A stretch of DNA of 64,000 nt, taken from NCBI GenBank assembly GCA_964416595.1, contig CAYQES010000001.1:1-64000 (forward strand), given 5' to 3'. The stretch is from JAKFYM01 sp964416595 (GTDB lineage Bacteria; Bdellovibrionota; UBA1018; CAIPTA01). Made by a program: the position numbers and the translations under genes. Of the stretch, positions 42,731-52,396 are shown one piece after another; within the stretch, counting starts at the first letter, position 1; every line of letters starts with the position of its first letter. The notes under the pieces were generated by a model. The model had not been told where the DNA came from, did no database searches, and saw nothing but the letters and a program-made list of their open reading frames with translations.

Positions 42731-44188
42731 TTACACTCCCTTTCCTTCATCATGGAGGATTTCCATGGCAGCCACCGTTTCTAATAATTTCTGCTCCTGC
42801 CAAGGGGCTGCGATGAATTGTAAACCCACGGGCAAACCACTTTCACCGGTGCCAAAAGGCATGGATACCGCCGGCACACCGGCTAAGTTCACGGGCACTG
42901 TATAGATATCCGAAAGGTACATGGATAAAGGATCGTTAGTTTTTGAACCACGGGGGAAAGCTACCGTAGGAGTGGTTGGACCACAGAGCACATCCACTTC
43001 CTTAAAACAGTTCGCAAAATCCTGGGTGATGAGATTTCGCACCTGGCAGGCTTTCCGGTAGTACGCATCGTAATACCCAGAAGAAAGCGTAAACGTGCCA
43101 AGGAGAATTCGGCGCTTCACTTCTTTACCAAACAATTCCCCCCGGGTGGCTTCGTACATTCCATCGAGTGAGGTGTTGTTGCCTTCTGGCAATACCCGCG
43201 GGCCAAAGCGCACGCCATCAAAGCGTGCTAAGTTTGCGGATGCTTCCGATACGGCCACCACATAGTATACTGCCAACGCAGAGCCAGAATGGGGCAAACT
43301 CACAGGAACAACCTTCGCTCCGGATTTTTTCAAAGCGTCCACGGCTTTATCCACCGCCGCGCGCACATCACTACTCAAGCCTTCCGCAAAAAATTCCTTA
43401 GGCAATCCTACGCGCAAACCAGCTAAGAAATTTTTTCGGTGGCTACTATCTTGCCGAATCTTGGCCACAGCCTCTGCGTATTTAGGAACTGCTCGCTCTT
43501 GGCAGGTGGAATCTGCAGGATCGTAACCGGCGATCACTTCCAAAAGATCTGCGCTATCTTGGGCATCCAATGTTAACGGGCCCACTTGATCTAAAGACGA
43601 AGCAAAAGCCACCAAACCATAGCGGCTCACGCGGCCATAGGTAGTTTTTAATCCCACCACCCCACAGAAACTCGCCGGCTGCCGCACGGATCCGCCTGTG
43701 TCGGAACCCAAAGCGAGCACAGATAAATTTCCGGCCACGGCCGCCGCAGATCCACCGGAACTTCCGCCAGGAACCCGGCTGGGATCTTGGGGCAACTTCA
43801 CGGGGCCAAAGGCCGAGTTCTCATTAGAAGAACCCATGGCAAATTCATCAAGATTACATTTGCCTAAAAAAGTCATGCCCGCATCCCGGGCCTTTTTCAC
43901 CACGGTGGCATCATAGGGCGGCACATAGTTGGCGAGGATTTTCGAAGCACAAGTTGTTTTCATTCCTTTTGTAACTAAATTATCTTTAATAGCTAGAGGA
44001 ATTCCGGCTAAAGGCCCGGAACTAGAACTCGCCACGGGCTGGTCATAAAGCGACAAAAAAGAATTCGTGTCGTCAGACTTTGCCCGATTAAGATACTCTT
44101 GGAAAATTTCTGTGCTGGTGACTTTTTTGCTCGCCAAAAGCGAACGCCATTCCCAGGCTTTTTTAAACTGATGCCGAGGAAATTTCAT
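42731..44188 (-). CDS. gatA: Asp/Glu-tRNA amidotransferase subunit A
   Basis: A 485-residue amidase-signature protein. The Ser-cisSer-Lys triad is present: Lys in AGIPLAIKDNL, the two Ser in PGGSSGGSAAAVA and SDTGGSVRQPASFCGV. GLKTTYGRVSRYGLVAFASSLDQVG is typical of GatA. It releases ammonia from glutamine or asparagine for GatB. Starts 4 bp inside the gatC stop. Intact length for the family. Confidence 0.97.
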   Translation of the reverse strand: MKFPRHQFKKAWEWRSLLASKKVTSTEIFQEYLNRAKSDDTNSFLSLYDQPVASSSSGPLAGIPLAIKDNLVTKGMKTTCASKILANYVPPYDATVVKKARDAGMTFLGKCNLDEFAMGSSNENSAFGPVKLPQDPSRVPGGSSGGSAAAVAGNLSVLALGSDTGGSVRQPASFCGVVGLKTTYGRVSRYGLVAFASSLDQVGPLTLDAQDSADLLEVIAGYDPADSTCQERAVPKYAEAVAKIRQDSSHRKNFLAGLRVGLPKEFFAEGLSSDVRAAVDKAVDALKKSGAKVVPVSLPHSGSALAVYYVVAVSEASANLARFDGVRFGPRVLPEGNNTSLDGMYEATRGELFGKEVKRRILLGTFTLSSGYYDAYYRKACQVRNLITQDFANCFKEVDVLCGPTTPTVAFPRGSKTNDPLSMYLSDIYTVPVNLAGVPAVSMPFGTGESGLPVGLQFIAAPWQEQKLLETVAAMEILHDEGKGV

Positions 44189-44493
44189 GCTTCCCCCCCG
44201 ATCACTTGGGGTACCCGGTATTGGTCATAAAGAGTTTGTTCCGCGCAGGATAAAATCAATTTCGTTTCTTCTTCCGGTAAAGCCACCGCTATATCTTCCC
44301 GAAAGTGGGCGTCCAAGGGAATGCCATGGATTAAAGGTTCCACACCTTCCGTATTCACTTGGCCGAGTTCCGCCACAAAATCTAAAATTTTCCCAAGCTC
44401 CTTCGTGTACTGTTCCACTTCTTGGTTATTGAGCTTGAGCCGCGCCAATTGGGCGATTTTCCGGGTCACGTCTTGGTTTACCTGATCTTTCAT
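44185..44493 (-). CDS. gatC: Asp/Glu-tRNA amidotransferase subunit C
   Basis: A 102-residue protein beginning MKDQVNQDVTRKIAQLARLK, followed by the GatC helix ELGKILDFVAELGQVNTEGVEPL and the extended tail (FREDIAVALPEEETKLI) that wraps around GatA-GatB. It stabilises the complex. First gene of gatC-gatA-gatB-asmA-ppx, all on minus with 0-4 bp junctions. Confidence 0.95.
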   Translation of the reverse strand: MKDQVNQDVTRKIAQLARLKLNNQEVEQYTKELGKILDFVAELGQVNTEGVEPLIHGIPLDAHFREDIAVALPEEETKLILSCAEQTLYDQYRVPQVIGGEA

Positions 44494-44510
44494 AAGCCCT
44501 CAAAACTACA

Positions 44511-44540
44511 AACATAACTTTAGTCCACTGGCGTCAGCAA
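44511..44540 (-). promoter_or_regulatory. Possible promoter of the gatCAB operon
   Basis: On the minus strand TTGCTG (44540-44535) and TATGTT (44516-44511) are 18 nt apart and about 18 nt before the gatC ATG. The match is moderate and the leader would be short. Confidence 0.35.
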
Positions 44541-44644
44541 GAGCGAAAAATCGACCGGATTGGTAGCACTCTGCAGCAAAAGAAAACTCTGACTTCTCCT
44601 TTCAAATCATAAGGGCTCACTTCGTACACACCGATGGGTTTCTT

Positions 44645-46177
44645 ATGAAAACACTTCTGCTTCTCCTACTCGCCCAAACCACCCCCGCCGCCAACCCCAC
44701 CCCGGACTACTACCTCTGCACTGGACGCGTTGGGGGTGAATGGAATTATGGCCGGGCCCCGAGCGGCTGCGACGCCAATGCCTTCGGATCCGACGAAGTG
44801 GCCCTGGCCACCTATGGGAAACTCGTGTTCCAGGATCCATCGCAAAGGAGCGAGGAACGAAAACGCTATATGGACGATCTCCACAGCGTGATCCGGGATG
44901 CAGCGGCTTATTACATCAAAAAACGAAAGCCCCAAGCTTCTGTGGACGAAATCTCCGCCTTCCAATTGGGCATACTTACCACCGCGGCCCAAGAAACCTA
45001 TTGGAGTCACTATCGATTCAATAGCGACGCCCTAAAAATGATGCGGGGAGATTCGGGCCACGGCCACGGCATCATGCAGGTGGACGACCGCCATCACTTC
45101 CCTGCTGTCCAGCGGGGCTTGGGCTGGAATCTTTTAGGCAATATCACCTACGCTATGGATATTTATTTTGCTGCCTGGGAACGGGCTCCGAATCAGGCTT
45201 GCGTGGGCGCCGAAAATAAATGGGAAGAACGCATTCGCTCCGCTTGGGCGGCCTATAACGGGGGGCCCGCAAAAATCTGCCGCTGGACAAACCCTAACGA
45301 TACTTGGGCCCGTAACGACCAAGGCTTTTATTCCCACCTCACAAACCAACGCTGGCGCGGGTTTGTGACCAACTTTGAAAAAGCAGCCCCAATAAATGTT
45401 CCTTGTTTAATAGAAAACCAGGAAAACTGCCCTGGCGGCGGCGAACCTCCCGCACCTGCACCGCTGCAAGAAAATAAACTCTACAGCACACCCAAACCCT
45501 GTGTGTTTAAAGACGGGAAACTTTATTGCTTAAACAATGCCAAAGACCATATTTGCCTACGCAGTTTGAGCGCCTTTGAAAATATGGAAGGAGAAACCCT
45601 AGATCCCAACCGCATGCAACAAGTGGAAACGGTATTGCTTGACCGCCACGCAACTTGCGCCAATTTTACCCAAGGCTTCCTAAAGGTGGGGCAATGGGCA
45701 GAAGCCAAATTGAATATTAATCTTCGTGCCACGCCTGGCGGCGGGCTTCTTGGCCAAATGGCCAAGGGCATAAAAGCCGAAATCTTAGACTTCGAAGTGC
45801 GCAACTTCGCCCAAAACCGTTACTACAAAGTGAAAGTAAACGGCGTAGAAGGTTTTGTGTACGGCGGCAGCCTCACCGACTACACTCAGTGGTTGCAACT
45901 AACTGATGCGCCCAATTCCCATCGAGCTGTAGCAGTGGTTGGCGAAAAAATCCAAATCGTGAATCGGGCCGGCATCAATCTGCGCAAATATATCAATGGC
46001 ACCTGGCTCGTGAACATTCCCATGAACACGCTCCTAGTGGTGGAAGGTGTTACAGTGCAAGGCGCGGAAAATTTGGTGTACTACAAAGTGCGCTATGGCC
46101 AAAAGGTGGGCTTTATCTACTCGGGGATGCTGCTGCCTAAAAGCACCATCGCTTCTTGGACAAAGAGGATTCCATGA
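44645..46177 (+). CDS. Exported lysozyme-like protein with SH3-like domains
   Basis: A 510-residue precursor. A short N-terminal signal (MKTLLLLLLAQTTPAA) suggests export. Residues about 70-250 have the lysozyme/SLT layout: catalytic Glu117 (TTAAQETYWSHY), GHGHGIMQVDDRHHF and AAYNGGPAKICRW. Two SH3-like segments follow (NINLRATPGGGLLGQMA...VEGFVYGGSL at about 358-410 and GINLRKYINGTWLVNI...VGFIYSGMLL at about 440-500). It likely cleaves peptidoglycan glycan strands and binds the wall through the SH3 parts. No strong ribosome site is seen. The stop overlaps the next start by 4 bp. Confidence 0.85.
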   Translation: MKTLLLLLLAQTTPAANPTPDYYLCTGRVGGEWNYGRAPSGCDANAFGSDEVALATYGKLVFQDPSQRSEERKRYMDDLHSVIRDAAAYYIKKRKPQASVDEISAFQLGILTTAAQETYWSHYRFNSDALKMMRGDSGHGHGIMQVDDRHHFPAVQRGLGWNLLGNITYAMDIYFAAWERAPNQACVGAENKWEERIRSAWAAYNGGPAKICRWTNPNDTWARNDQGFYSHLTNQRWRGFVTNFEKAAPINVPCLIENQENCPGGGEPPAPAPLQENKLYSTPKPCVFKDGKLYCLNNAKDHICLRSLSAFENMEGETLDPNRMQQVETVLLDRHATCANFTQGFLKVGQWAEAKLNINLRATPGGGLLGQMAKGIKAEILDFEVRNFAQNRYYKVKVNGVEGFVYGGSLTDYTQWLQLTDAPNSHRAVAVVGEKIQIVNRAGINLRKYINGTWLVNIPMNTLLVVEGVTVQGAENLVYYKVRYGQKVGFIYSGMLLPKSTIASWTKRIP

Positions 46178-46893
46178 AAAAATTCTTTTTCCTCTTTGTT
46201 TTTTTACTCATGGCAACGGGCTTTTTCTTTTGGCCTAAAAAAGAAATTATTTCTGTGTCTTTATCCAATACCCGAAATCCAGCTGCTTTAAATACAGCAC
46301 CCTCTGCTCCCGCAATCCAATCCTCTATTCAAACTACTTCGCAAGAAATAAAAACACTGCTGGCCTGTTATGAAAGCGAAGCCTGCGACTTTCCCAAAAC
46401 CGATCCCCGCATCTACGGCATCGCTGTGGGCAAAGCTTTGGCCAAGAAATTAAAAAACTTGCGTGTAGAAAATAGCGATCCCGGCTTAGAAACCATCGCT
46501 CGAGAATTAGTGCAAGTAGACGACGGCTTCGTGCAGGAGGAGGCCATAAAAACCCTCGCCCTCTTTCCCCCTTCACCGGAAAACGTACGGGCCATGCTGC
46601 AAGGCCTCCGTTACACAACGGACCCACTTCTGATCGAACAAGCCATGAAAGAATGGGAGCGCTATATCGGACAACCAGAAGAAGCCGCGATCCAAGATTT
46701 TTTAGCGGAATTCATCGCCCATGGAGGGCAGTTCTCTGCGGAAAAAGCTTCCCAATTGATTTTTCGTTTTTTAAACGCACGCACATTCTCCACTTTTCGC
46801 GCGGCCCTAAATGGCATGGTGCCCGAAAGCACCTCTGCCAAAAACCTTAAGGCCGCGCTAGAAGAATACGAACGCGTGCAAAGCGGCGGCTAG
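46174..46893 (+). CDS. Small exported or membrane-anchored helical-repeat protein
   Basis: A 239-residue protein; ATG 46174 lies in the preceding stop (ATGA). The N-terminal MKKFFFLFVFLLMATGFFFW is a signal anchor. A linker (Ser/Ala/Pro) runs to about residue 50. The rest is helical, with segments such as ELVQVDDGFVQEEAIKTLAL and NVRAMLQGLRYTTDPLLIEQ having the look of HEAT-type repeats. It has two Cys (ACYESEACDF). It is co-translated with the lysozyme-like protein and may regulate or bind it; function unknown. Confidence 0.65.
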   Translation: MKKFFFLFVFLLMATGFFFWPKKEIISVSLSNTRNPAALNTAPSAPAIQSSIQTTSQEIKTLLACYESEACDFPKTDPRIYGIAVGKALAKKLKNLRVENSDPGLETIARELVQVDDGFVQEEAIKTLALFPPSPENVRAMLQGLRYTTDPLLIEQAMKEWERYIGQPEEAAIQDFLAEFIAHGGQFSAEKASQLIFRFLNARTFSTFRAALNGMVPESTSAKNLKAALEEYERVQSGG

Positions 46894-48071
46894 AAACCGT
46901 TCACCGGTTCAGCTACGCCTCTACTATTGGCATCGGTGCATTTACCGTCGCCCAATTGGCAAAAGGAATTCCAACCCCAGCACTTGGCGCCATTATCCAC
47001 CAGCGCGCAAGCATGGGCGTAACCTGCCTGAGCAGCGTGCACTCGCTCACCACCGCCAATGCCTTGCACCTTGCTGGCCACAAACACCACGTTATCTGCA
47101 CCCATTCTGCCGTTGCCGGCTTGTCCAGCGGTGCCCGATCCCCAACACCAAACAGAATCATTGTTTCTCACAGCACAGGAAGTGAAGTTCGAGGTGGAAA
47201 GATCTGTTACGCCGCTGCCAGCACCAAGGCCCACCACCCAATCAGGGCGAAAAGCCACGGTATCGGACTCTGGGCGACCGCGGCCTACAAATTTTGGGTG
47301 CCCCCAACACTTCACGCCGCCATTCACAGCAGCGCAAGTTTGTGAATTGCCCACAGTGATTGCCGTTACGCCAGAACCGGCGCCCAAGCCTATCACATCT
47401 TCTGGCTCACGATTGTAGCGTTGGCCACCGAAGCCATCTCCCGTTTTACCGAAAAATGTAACACCCCAGCACTTCACGCCGCCATTCACCACAGCGCAAG
47501 TATGGCTATCATCCACGGCAATATCTGTAACACCGCTACCTTCGCCTAAAAGATCCACCCAGCGGGGGGTAAGTTCCATATCGCCGTTGCTAGGCTCTCC
47601 GCCAAGGCATTTTGGTTTACCCAGTTGGCAAGAGCGTCCCCAACCCCAGCACTTCACGCCCCCCCTTACCAAAGCGCAGGTGTAAGCGTTACCGGCGGCC
47701 ACTTTTGTTACACCGCTGCCAGCGCCCAAGCCCACTACATCTACAGGTAAGAATGAATTGGTGCGAGTTCCGTCCCCTAAAGCACCAAAAGTATTTTTAC
47801 CCCAGCATTTCACGCCGCCATTCACCACAGCGCAAGTATGGGTTTGCCGAGAGCTCACTTGGGTTACAGGCTCAGTAATGGCCGTAACTTCTCTTGGCGA
47901 CGTGGAATCCACTTGGTCTCCCACTCCCAATTGGCCGTAAAAATTCCAGCCCCAGCAATAAAGTTTTCCTTCTTTTACACCACAGGAGTGAGCATAACCA
48001 ACTCCGAGTTTGGTGCCCGCCCAAACATTTGCTGATAGAAAAAACGCAATGAATAGAAATGCCGTTTTCAT
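46890..48071 (-). CDS. Exported RCC1-repeat beta-propeller protein
   Basis: A 393-residue precursor with signal peptide MKTAFLFIAFFLSANVWA and a perfect AAGGAGGG ribosome site. Seven RCC1-type repeats are visible, each with a Cys pair in the frame CAVVNGGVKCWG, followed by GxLGDG-like turns (KNTFGALGDGT, NSFCQLGDGK), matching a seven-bladed propeller closed by disulphides. RCC1 proteins in eukaryotes act as exchange factors; bacterial secreted copies are of unknown role, probably binding proteins or surfaces. It converges on the helical-repeat gene with a 4-bp overlap. Confidence 0.88.
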   Translation of the reverse strand: MKTAFLFIAFFLSANVWAGTKLGVGYAHSCGVKEGKLYCWGWNFYGQLGVGDQVDSTSPREVTAITEPVTQVSSRQTHTCAVVNGGVKCWGKNTFGALGDGTRTNSFLPVDVVGLGAGSGVTKVAAGNAYTCALVRGGVKCWGWGRSCQLGKPKCLGGEPSNGDMELTPRWVDLLGEGSGVTDIAVDDSHTCAVVNGGVKCWGVTFFGKTGDGFGGQRYNREPEDVIGLGAGSGVTAITVGNSQTCAAVNGGVKCWGHPKFVGRGRPESDTVAFRPDWVVGLGAGSGVTDLSTSNFTSCAVRNNDSVWCWGSGTAGQAGNGRMGADNVVFVASKVQGIGGGERVHAAQAGYAHACALVDNGAKCWGWNSFCQLGDGKCTDANSRGVAEPVNGF

Positions 48072-48174
48072 ATTTCCCTCCTTAGGTGATCTAAACCCAT
48101 GGATCGAATTCTATCCTGATTTTTTGTGAAAAGAAGAGAGGGAAAATCCATTTACACGGAAACGGAAGTTGATT

Positions 48175-50517
48175 TTATTGGGGCTCTAGCTGAACATGCC
48201 GGAGAGAAAACTTCTTAGTCACCCTTCCAGTAAACTCAATGGTCACCTTGCGGTCGGAAACAGATCCTTCTAAAAGCTTCACCGTGCCGAGGCCATAGGC
48301 CGCGTGTTTTACTTTTTGACCCACCCGAATGCTTTCCCCCTCGCCAGCTTCCGCGCTTTGCACTTTATAGGTGGGTTCATCCTCGTAGTCGTAGCGGCGG
48401 CTGTCTCCTGATTTAGCTTTCCAAGAAAAATTTTGGGAGCGTTCCGATTCCCAAGCAGCCCGCACATTGAAATTACTGCTGGTGGCAGTCGCAGCCTGGA
48501 TTTCTATGTCAACTAACTCTTTAGGGATTTCTTGCAAAAATCGACTAGGCGCCGCCACTTGGATTTGGCCATAAATTCTTCGAACTTGCGCATTGGTTAC
48601 AAATAATTTTTGTTTCGCCCTTGTGAGGCCCACGTAACAGAGGCGGCGCTCCTCTTCGATGCCTTCGTCACCAAAGCCTTCCTCCCCCATAGCTTGGCGG
48701 GAAGGAAAAATTCCTTCTTCACATCCCACCAAAAACACCAGCGGAAACTCTAGGCCCTTGGAAGAATGTAAAGTCATCAGCGAAACGGAGCCCGTGCTTT
48801 GGTTCTCCGCTTTATCTAATAAAGAAGCTTCTAGTGTGATTTGATTCAAAAACCCCTGCAACAAGCCATCTTGGGGGCCCAAGCCCCGGGCCTTGGCATC
48901 TTCCTCGAAAAATTGGATTACAGTATCAAACTCCTCTAAGTTCTGGATGCGGGCCTTGGCATCATCGCTATTTTCCGCTTTTAACTCCTGCACATAGCCT
49001 GAGGCTTCCAGCATATAGTGGTACGTTTCACTCACAAATGAGCGGCTTGCTAGATCCCGCAAAGAATCTAGTAAACGCACAAAATCCGCTAATTTTTTCT
49101 TGGCACTAGGAGGCAGCTCTGCAGCGCCCTCTTCCAGCATTTTCTTTAAAGCCGGGAAAAAAGACATTCTTCTCTGCGTGGCGTAGGCTTCCACTTTTTC
49201 GATGGTGGTTTTGCCAATTCCGCGGGCAGGTGTGTTGATGATTCTCAACAAACTCACCGAATCATCCGGATTCACGAGCACCCGTAAATAAGCTACGGCA
49301 TCTTTGATTTCGCGCCTTTCATAGAAGCCTACGCCGCCCACAATTTTGTAAGGAATCCGTAAGCGCCGGAAAACTTCTTCCAAGGCCCGGGATTGGGCGT
49401 GGGAACGATAAAAAATGGCCACATCTTGAAAGGAACAATCTTGGCGGCGCGCAAGCCAGCGTTGGATTTCTTTGCCCACAAAATCCGCTTCCCCTCTTTC
49501 ATCGGGCAATTGCACCCAGCGGATTTTTTCTCCCACTTCGTTGTCTGTCCACAGTGTTTTTTCGTAACGGGATTTATTATTACGAATCACGGCGCTTGCC
49601 GCATTGATGATGGTTTGCGTAGAGCGATAATTCTGCTCAAGCTTCACCATGGTGGCTTCGGGATAATCCTTTTGGAAATCCAAAATATTTTTAATGTCCG
49701 CCCCACGCCATTTATAAATACTTTGGTCCTCATCCCCCACCACGCAGAGATTACGATATTTTTTCGCAAGCAGCGTAACCAACAAATACTGGGCACGGTT
49801 CGTGTCCTGGTATTCATCCACCATTAAATAACGAAAACGCTCCTGGTAACGATCCAATACATCAGGTTTATCCCGCAAGAGCTTGTAAGCCTCCACAATG
49901 AGATCACCAAAATCAAAGGCCTGGTTCGCGCGCAGTGCTTCTTGGTAGCGGCGATAGACTTTTACTAACTGCTCGCCAAAGGGCCCAAAAAAATCTTTCG
50001 GATCCACTTCCTCGGGGCCCAAAGCTTGGCACTTCATTTGGTCGATCACGCCTTTAAAGCGTTTCGGATTAGAGTTTTTGGGATTGATATCGAACTCTTC
50101 CAAGATTTTTTTCAGCAATGATAATTGGTCTTCATCGTCGTAAATCACGAAGGGCCGAGTAAAACCCTGGTATTCAGCCCGTAAAAATTTCACGCAAAAA
50201 GAATGAAACGTGGAAACTTCCGGCAAGAATGCGGAAAATCCCATCCAGGGCTGCGCCCAGGGGCGACCAAGACTCGCCTGGTTTTGCCTAAGCACCGCTT
50301 CCACGCGATGTTTCATTTCTGCGGCCGCTTTATTGGTGAAAGTAACGGCCATGATCTCACTGGGCTCAGCTCCCTCGTGAATAAGATGAGCAATGCGCGT
50401 AATTAGAGTTTTTGTTTTTCCAGAGCCCGCTCCGGCCAGCACAATCACGGGCCCTTTGGTGGCTAAAACTGCCTCCCGTTGGCGGTCATTTAGAGAAGAT
50501 AAATAAGGGGAATCCAT
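48175..50517 (-). CDS. PcrA/UvrD-type DNA helicase
   Basis: A 780-residue superfamily 1A helicase. Motifs in order: Q motif LNDRQREAV, Walker A GAGSGKTKTLITRI, VTFTNKAAAEMKHRV, Walker B MVDEYQDTNRAQY, GDEDQSIYKWRGAD, QNYRSTQTI, VSLMTLHSSKGLEFPLVF and ERRLCYVGLTRAKQKL. The C-terminal 45 residues (VGQKVKHAAYGLGTVKLLEG) are the PcrA-type Tudor-like domain that contacts RNA polymerase. It unwinds DNA in nucleotide excision repair and removes stalled complexes. Stands alone. Confidence 0.95.
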   Translation of the reverse strand: MDSPYLSSLNDRQREAVLATKGPVIVLAGAGSGKTKTLITRIAHLIHEGAEPSEIMAVTFTNKAAAEMKHRVEAVLRQNQASLGRPWAQPWMGFSAFLPEVSTFHSFCVKFLRAEYQGFTRPFVIYDDEDQLSLLKKILEEFDINPKNSNPKRFKGVIDQMKCQALGPEEVDPKDFFGPFGEQLVKVYRRYQEALRANQAFDFGDLIVEAYKLLRDKPDVLDRYQERFRYLMVDEYQDTNRAQYLLVTLLAKKYRNLCVVGDEDQSIYKWRGADIKNILDFQKDYPEATMVKLEQNYRSTQTIINAASAVIRNNKSRYEKTLWTDNEVGEKIRWVQLPDERGEADFVGKEIQRWLARRQDCSFQDVAIFYRSHAQSRALEEVFRRLRIPYKIVGGVGFYERREIKDAVAYLRVLVNPDDSVSLLRIINTPARGIGKTTIEKVEAYATQRRMSFFPALKKMLEEGAAELPPSAKKKLADFVRLLDSLRDLASRSFVSETYHYMLEASGYVQELKAENSDDAKARIQNLEEFDTVIQFFEEDAKARGLGPQDGLLQGFLNQITLEASLLDKAENQSTGSVSLMTLHSSKGLEFPLVFLVGCEEGIFPSRQAMGEEGFGDEGIEEERRLCYVGLTRAKQKLFVTNAQVRRIYGQIQVAAPSRFLQEIPKELVDIEIQAATATSSNFNVRAAWESERSQNFSWKAKSGDSRRYDYEDEPTYKVQSAEAGEGESIRVGQKVKHAAYGLGTVKLLEGSVSDRKVTIEFTGRVTKKFSLRHVQLEPQ

Positions 50518-50628
50518 GGGAGCGAAAATGTAACGCTAAGAATGTTTGAATACAAGGAATTCAAAAGACATTGGCGCTTAAGACGCTGGCGGTCAAAAAA
50601 AAGTGGTACAAAAAATGAACCACTCTCT

Positions 50629-52395
50629 TTAGCGGCGGCGAAATGCTTTCTTGACCACTTCCTTATTATAAAGATTTACAAGATCACTGCGCACCAATAG
50701 CCCCGCATACACTCCATTTTCTTCCACCACGGTGGCGATTTCTTCGTCGCTCATATTCTGCAATGCGGCCTCTAAGTTCATCTCGGGGTGCAGTTTTACT
50801 CTTGCAGGTTTCAGCATTTCTTCCACCCCCACCAAGGAATGCACTTGGCTCTCTTCCCCTAAGCGCTTCCAAGTGTCCAAGCCGTAAAAATCCGAGAGCG
50901 AAACGATGCCTTGCATTTTTCCCTCTTCGTTCACCACAGGAAGGGTGGAAAACTTTGACTCCATCAATTTTTTATAGGCATCCCCCAAAGAGCTTTTGTG
51001 AGTGATGGGATTCACATAGGTGATCATCGCATCCCGCACTTGAATGCCGGACAAAGTGTTGTAACACATGCCACTGCGAAAACGGATGCCGTGGCGGTAC
51101 AGCCCCATACTGGCCATGCGATCAGTTTGAATTTTTCCGCAGAGAAAGTGAGCAGAGAAATTCGTGAGCAAGGCCGTAAAAAGAAAAAGCGCGCTGTCTG
51201 TCATGAGGCCCGAAGCATACCCAAACACTAAGGCTGTAGCAGCCACAGGCGTGCCAAAAGCTGCGGAAAAATATCCGCCCATCGCGAGGAGCACGAGTGT
51301 TCCAGAACTTAAGGGCAAGAAATTTTGCACCAAAATGGAAAGGCAAGCGCCCATCAGCCCGCCCACCACGAGGGTTGGCAAAATTAAGCCCATGCTGCCG
51401 ATCACTGAATAAGCTACGGCTCCCATGAGAATCCGTAACCCTAAAGCCAAACAAGCCACGGGCAATAAATACCCTTGGGATAAGGTCTCGTGTAAAAGTC
51501 CAGAGCCTACCCCCACCCCTTGGGGAAATTGGGAAAGTGCCACAGCGGTGAGCAACGCCCAAAAGAAAAGACGCAAAATAAAAGCGCCCGGTGCAATATC
51601 CGAGGCGCGCCTTGTTTCAAAAAGATCGTGCAGCTCTTTATCCGTGCGCCGGTGCACCCAAATGCTCAAAGCGGCGAGCAAGGCCGAAGTTATGCTCACT
51701 ACCAAAATGGAAAATAGAGCCGTTTCAAGATTCAAATCAAAATTTTCCGTGCGAATGGCCGTGGATAAACCCGCGTCGGTGCCATAGACCGAGTGAAATA
51801 TTCCTGTGGGCGCCGTGAGCGATTGCGAAACGCTGGCTGCTGCAAATGCCGTTAGTGCATAGGTGCCCACAGCGTAGGAAATACTGCCCCAACCGTACAA
51901 CAATTCCACCACAAACAAAAAAGCGGCCGTGGGTTGCCCGAGCGACGCCGCGATCGCAGCGGTGGCTCCGCAGGCAGCCAGAGTGCGCACTTGGTTGGCA
52001 GAAAGTTTCGCCTTTTGCGCCACCCGGGAACCTAAAGAGCTCAAAAGCTCCATGCAGATTCCTTCCACACCCACTACTGCTTGACCAAAAAGAAATAGCC
52101 AGTTGCCTACTGCGTGTAAGAGGGAATAACGGACTTTTCGGCGACCATCCTGAAAATGGAGATCCGAAATAAAATAGGTGAAACCATCGGCAGAGCGAAA
52201 TCCACGAAAACCTACAAAAATCAGCAGTAACAATATGGCTACACCGAACGGTAAACCAATGGCATAGGTCAAAGAATGGGTGCTTCCAAGCTTCGGCACA
52301 ATCCATTCACTGGTTTTCTGCAAAGCCCACCAGGCAGCGGGTGTAAGCACTCCCGCTACACAACCCACCAAAACTGCGAGAATCCATAAGTGCAT
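50629..52395 (-). CDS. CLC-family chloride channel/antiporter with CBS domains
   Basis: A 588-residue membrane protein. About ten hydrophobic spans cover 1-430. CLC elements are VGVEGICMELLSSLGS, corresponding to the GxEGP filter segment with its gating Glu but Ile in place of Pro, plus GSMGLILPTLVVGGLMGACL and GGYFSAAFGTPVAATAL. Two CBS domains follow (ITYVNPITHKSSLGDAYKKL, SEGKMQGIVSLSDFYGL-like, and VKLHPEMNLEAALQNM...YAGLLVRSDLVNLY). It carries chloride or acts as a proton-chloride exchanger, gated by nucleotides at the CBS pair. It begins 1 nt after the glmS stop. Confidence 0.87.
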   Translation of the reverse strand: MHLWILAVLVGCVAGVLTPAAWWALQKTSEWIVPKLGSTHSLTYAIGLPFGVAILLLLIFVGFRGFRSADGFTYFISDLHFQDGRRKVRYSLLHAVGNWLFLFGQAVVGVEGICMELLSSLGSRVAQKAKLSANQVRTLAACGATAAIAASLGQPTAAFLFVVELLYGWGSISYAVGTYALTAFAAASVSQSLTAPTGIFHSVYGTDAGLSTAIRTENFDLNLETALFSILVVSITSALLAALSIWVHRRTDKELHDLFETRRASDIAPGAFILRLFFWALLTAVALSQFPQGVGVGSGLLHETLSQGYLLPVACLALGLRILMGAVAYSVIGSMGLILPTLVVGGLMGACLSILVQNFLPLSSGTLVLLAMGGYFSAAFGTPVAATALVFGYASGLMTDSALFLFTALLTNFSAHFLCGKIQTDRMASMGLYRHGIRFRSGMCYNTLSGIQVRDAMITYVNPITHKSSLGDAYKKLMESKFSTLPVVNEEGKMQGIVSLSDFYGLDTWKRLGEESQVHSLVGVEEMLKPARVKLHPEMNLEAALQNMSDEEIATVVEENGVYAGLLVRSDLVNLYNKEVVKKAFRRR

Positions 52396-52396
52396 T

